DNA of 64,000 bases from the NCBI RefSeq assembly GCF_021869535.1, contig NW_026262734.1, positions 72,315,839-72,379,838 of the forward strand. Reading direction: 5' to 3'. Origin of the DNA: Mytilus californianus (Eukaryota > Mollusca > Bivalvia > Mytilida > Mytilidae). Numbering within the stretch: the stretch's first letter is position 1; every line of letters begins with the position of its first letter. Positions 62,499 to 64,000 of the stretch are shown in pieces. The notes beneath the pieces are model-generated. The model was given only the letters and a program-made list of their open reading frames with translations, did not search any database and had not been told where the DNA came from. A program made the translations under genes and the position numbers.

Positions 62499-63183
62499 GG
62501 TTGAAAATGAAACTTCAAAACTTTTGAATAATATTATTTAATTTTGTAATGGTTTTCCTTTCATTTATTTCTGCCTTTAAGTGGTGTTTCAGGGTGGAAA
62601 CTATTATGTATGCATATGTAGTATGGATAATGTGTTTTTCCGTTTGATAAACACTGATGTAAAACAATCTAAGAAAAATCGTATGTTACAACTAGGACAA
62701 TATAACACTGTAGTCTAGATTATTAAACTAACAAGGGTGTGCTCGATTATTAGTGATTTTCGAAACAAAATGTCATTTTATATTTCAAACCATTTTATAA
62801 GATGAAATAAAATTAAACAAGAAAAAAAAAGAGTTTGATGCATGTCACCACATTTTGTCTTTTGCTTTGCTATTTTCAACGAAAGACAATTTTATCTCAT
62901 TAATTACGATCCAATGGAGAAAATGATTCAAATGATAATAAAACAAAATCAAAGCATCGTCGGTGCTGTTATCCAGCTATTTTTTAGCTACAGGAAGTCA
63001 GACATTTTTTTTTATCTCATTTTTAATATTTTTTTCTTTATACAAGCTTCTGTAAGACATTTATATAGAGAAACCAACACAACTTTGGATAAGTGATTTT
63101 AGCCCAAAATGTTAACTTGTGTTTAAACACTTTTAACAGAGAAGAAACCAAGGGACTGAAAACAAGAGTGCACAAGCTAAAAT
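62499..63183. other. No gene recognised
   Basis: AT-rich. The plus frame 62842-63096 is T-rich with no domain. The stretch just before 63184 (AACAAGAGTGCACAAGCTAA) probably belongs to the boundary of the next element. Confidence 0.4.
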
Positions 63184-64000
63184 GTCTCGCCTGTTTTACT
63201 GACCATTGATTTTATGTTGAAAGTCTGAGATAAAGGTTTTACTACAAGTATCACGTAAACTTAACATTTATAAAGATCAATGACAATGAGGTCAAGGTCA
63301 GATAAAAACTTGTCACACAGACATGTTCACCTTACAATCATTCCATACTCCAACTATAGTTGACCCATTGATTATGGTTATTGAAAAACAGTCCAAAACA
63401 CAAAAACTTAACGTTAACCAATGAACCATGAAAATGAGGTCAAGGTCAGATGATACTGGCTAGACAGAAATGTACACCTTACAATCTTTCCATACACCAA
63501 TTATAGTTGACCTATTGCTATGGTAATTGAAAAACAGACCAAAACACAAAAACTTAACATTGACCAATGAACCATGAAAATGAGGTCAGGGTCAGATGAC
63601 ACCGGCTAGACAGACATGTACACCTTACAATTATTCCATAAACCAAATATAGTTGACCTATTGCTTATAGTACTTGAAAAAAAGACCAAAACACAAAAAC
63701 TTAACATTGACCAATGAACCATGAAAATGAGGTCAAGGTCAGATGACACTGGCTAGACAGACATGTACACCTTACAATCATTCCATAAACCAAATATAGC
63801 TGACCTATTACTTATAGTACTTGAAAAATAGACCAAAACACAAAAACTTAATATTGACCAATGAACCATGAAAATGAGGTCAAGGTCAGATAATATCTGC
63901 CAGACAGACATGTACACCTTACAATTGTTCCATACACCAAACATAGCTGACCTATTGCTTATAGTTCTTGAAAAAAAGACCAAAACACAAAAAATTAACA
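63184..64000 (+). mobile_element. Tandem-core element with GTCTCGCC start, running off the window
   Basis: Starts GTCTCGCC (63184-63191) like the element at 45074, followed by tandem units of about 145-147 bp. The word ACCAATGAACCATGAAAATG starts at 63418, 63563, 63710 and 63857, with a diverged first unit near 63275. Each unit includes GAGGTCAAGGTCAGATGA and AGACATGTACACCTTACAAT. The 3' end is outside the window. The minus frame 63753-63983 is a by-product of the repeat. Confidence 0.8.

Overview
This window looks like non-coding, repeat-dominated animal DNA from a bivalve mollusc, most likely a marine mussel (Mytilus or a close relative). It is strongly AT-rich, has no long open reading frames, and contains two spliced exons with canonical GT/AG borders. 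It is full of dispersed elements that I recognise as typical of bivalve and especially mussel genomes. The species call rests on memory of those repeats and is an inference.

Layout. 1-28795: a roughly 1.75-kb sequence is present as a complete copy (A, 1-1754), a second copy (B) and a short third fragment (C). Copy B is split by a 25.2-kb insertion at 2624-27828. The insertion consists of 27 head-to-tail units of about 898-902 bp plus two copies of a 450-465 bp element with terminal inverted repeats (TIRs), one after unit 2 and one after unit 27. Copy A preserves the uninterrupted target, so the insertion borders can be read directly. The middle of the array has a higher-order four-unit period of 3604 bp.

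28796-40830: a mosaic of short DNA elements and retroposons. It holds a fold-back element; a CACTA-like non-autonomous transposon with subterminal motif arrays (31143-32825); an abutting tandem pair of a widespread bivalve repeat (33282-35859); inverted repeats; near-perfect palindromes in (TA)n tracts; and tRNA-derived SINE-like copies.

40943-42128: the only host gene I can support. Two minus-strand exons join in frame to encode part of a C2 domain closely resembling the first C2 domain of rabphilin-3A/Doc2. The intron between them carries a retroelement tail. No other exons of this gene were recognised, so introns must be long or the exons lie outside the window.

43349-52030: retroelement and transposon wreckage, nearly all on the minus strand. 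It includes a decayed hAT/BED-type zinc-finger fragment, a tandem-repeat element with GTCTCGCC/GGCGAGAC ends, a LINE C-terminal fragment, a nearly full-length but broken Penelope-like element with the GIY-YIG nuclease upstream of the reverse transcriptase (Naiad-type order), and a separate LINE reverse-transcriptase fragment.

52500-64000: intergenic or intronic DNA with duplicated segments (one carrying a duplicated exon-like block), a 233-bp TIR element containing a poly-G run, a reversed copy of the GTCTCGCC element, two mussel-type repeat tails, and a third tandem-repeat element running off the right edge.

No rRNA, functional tRNA, CRISPR array, operon or bacterial feature was seen. The most unusual object is the 25-kb composite array with its preserved empty site.
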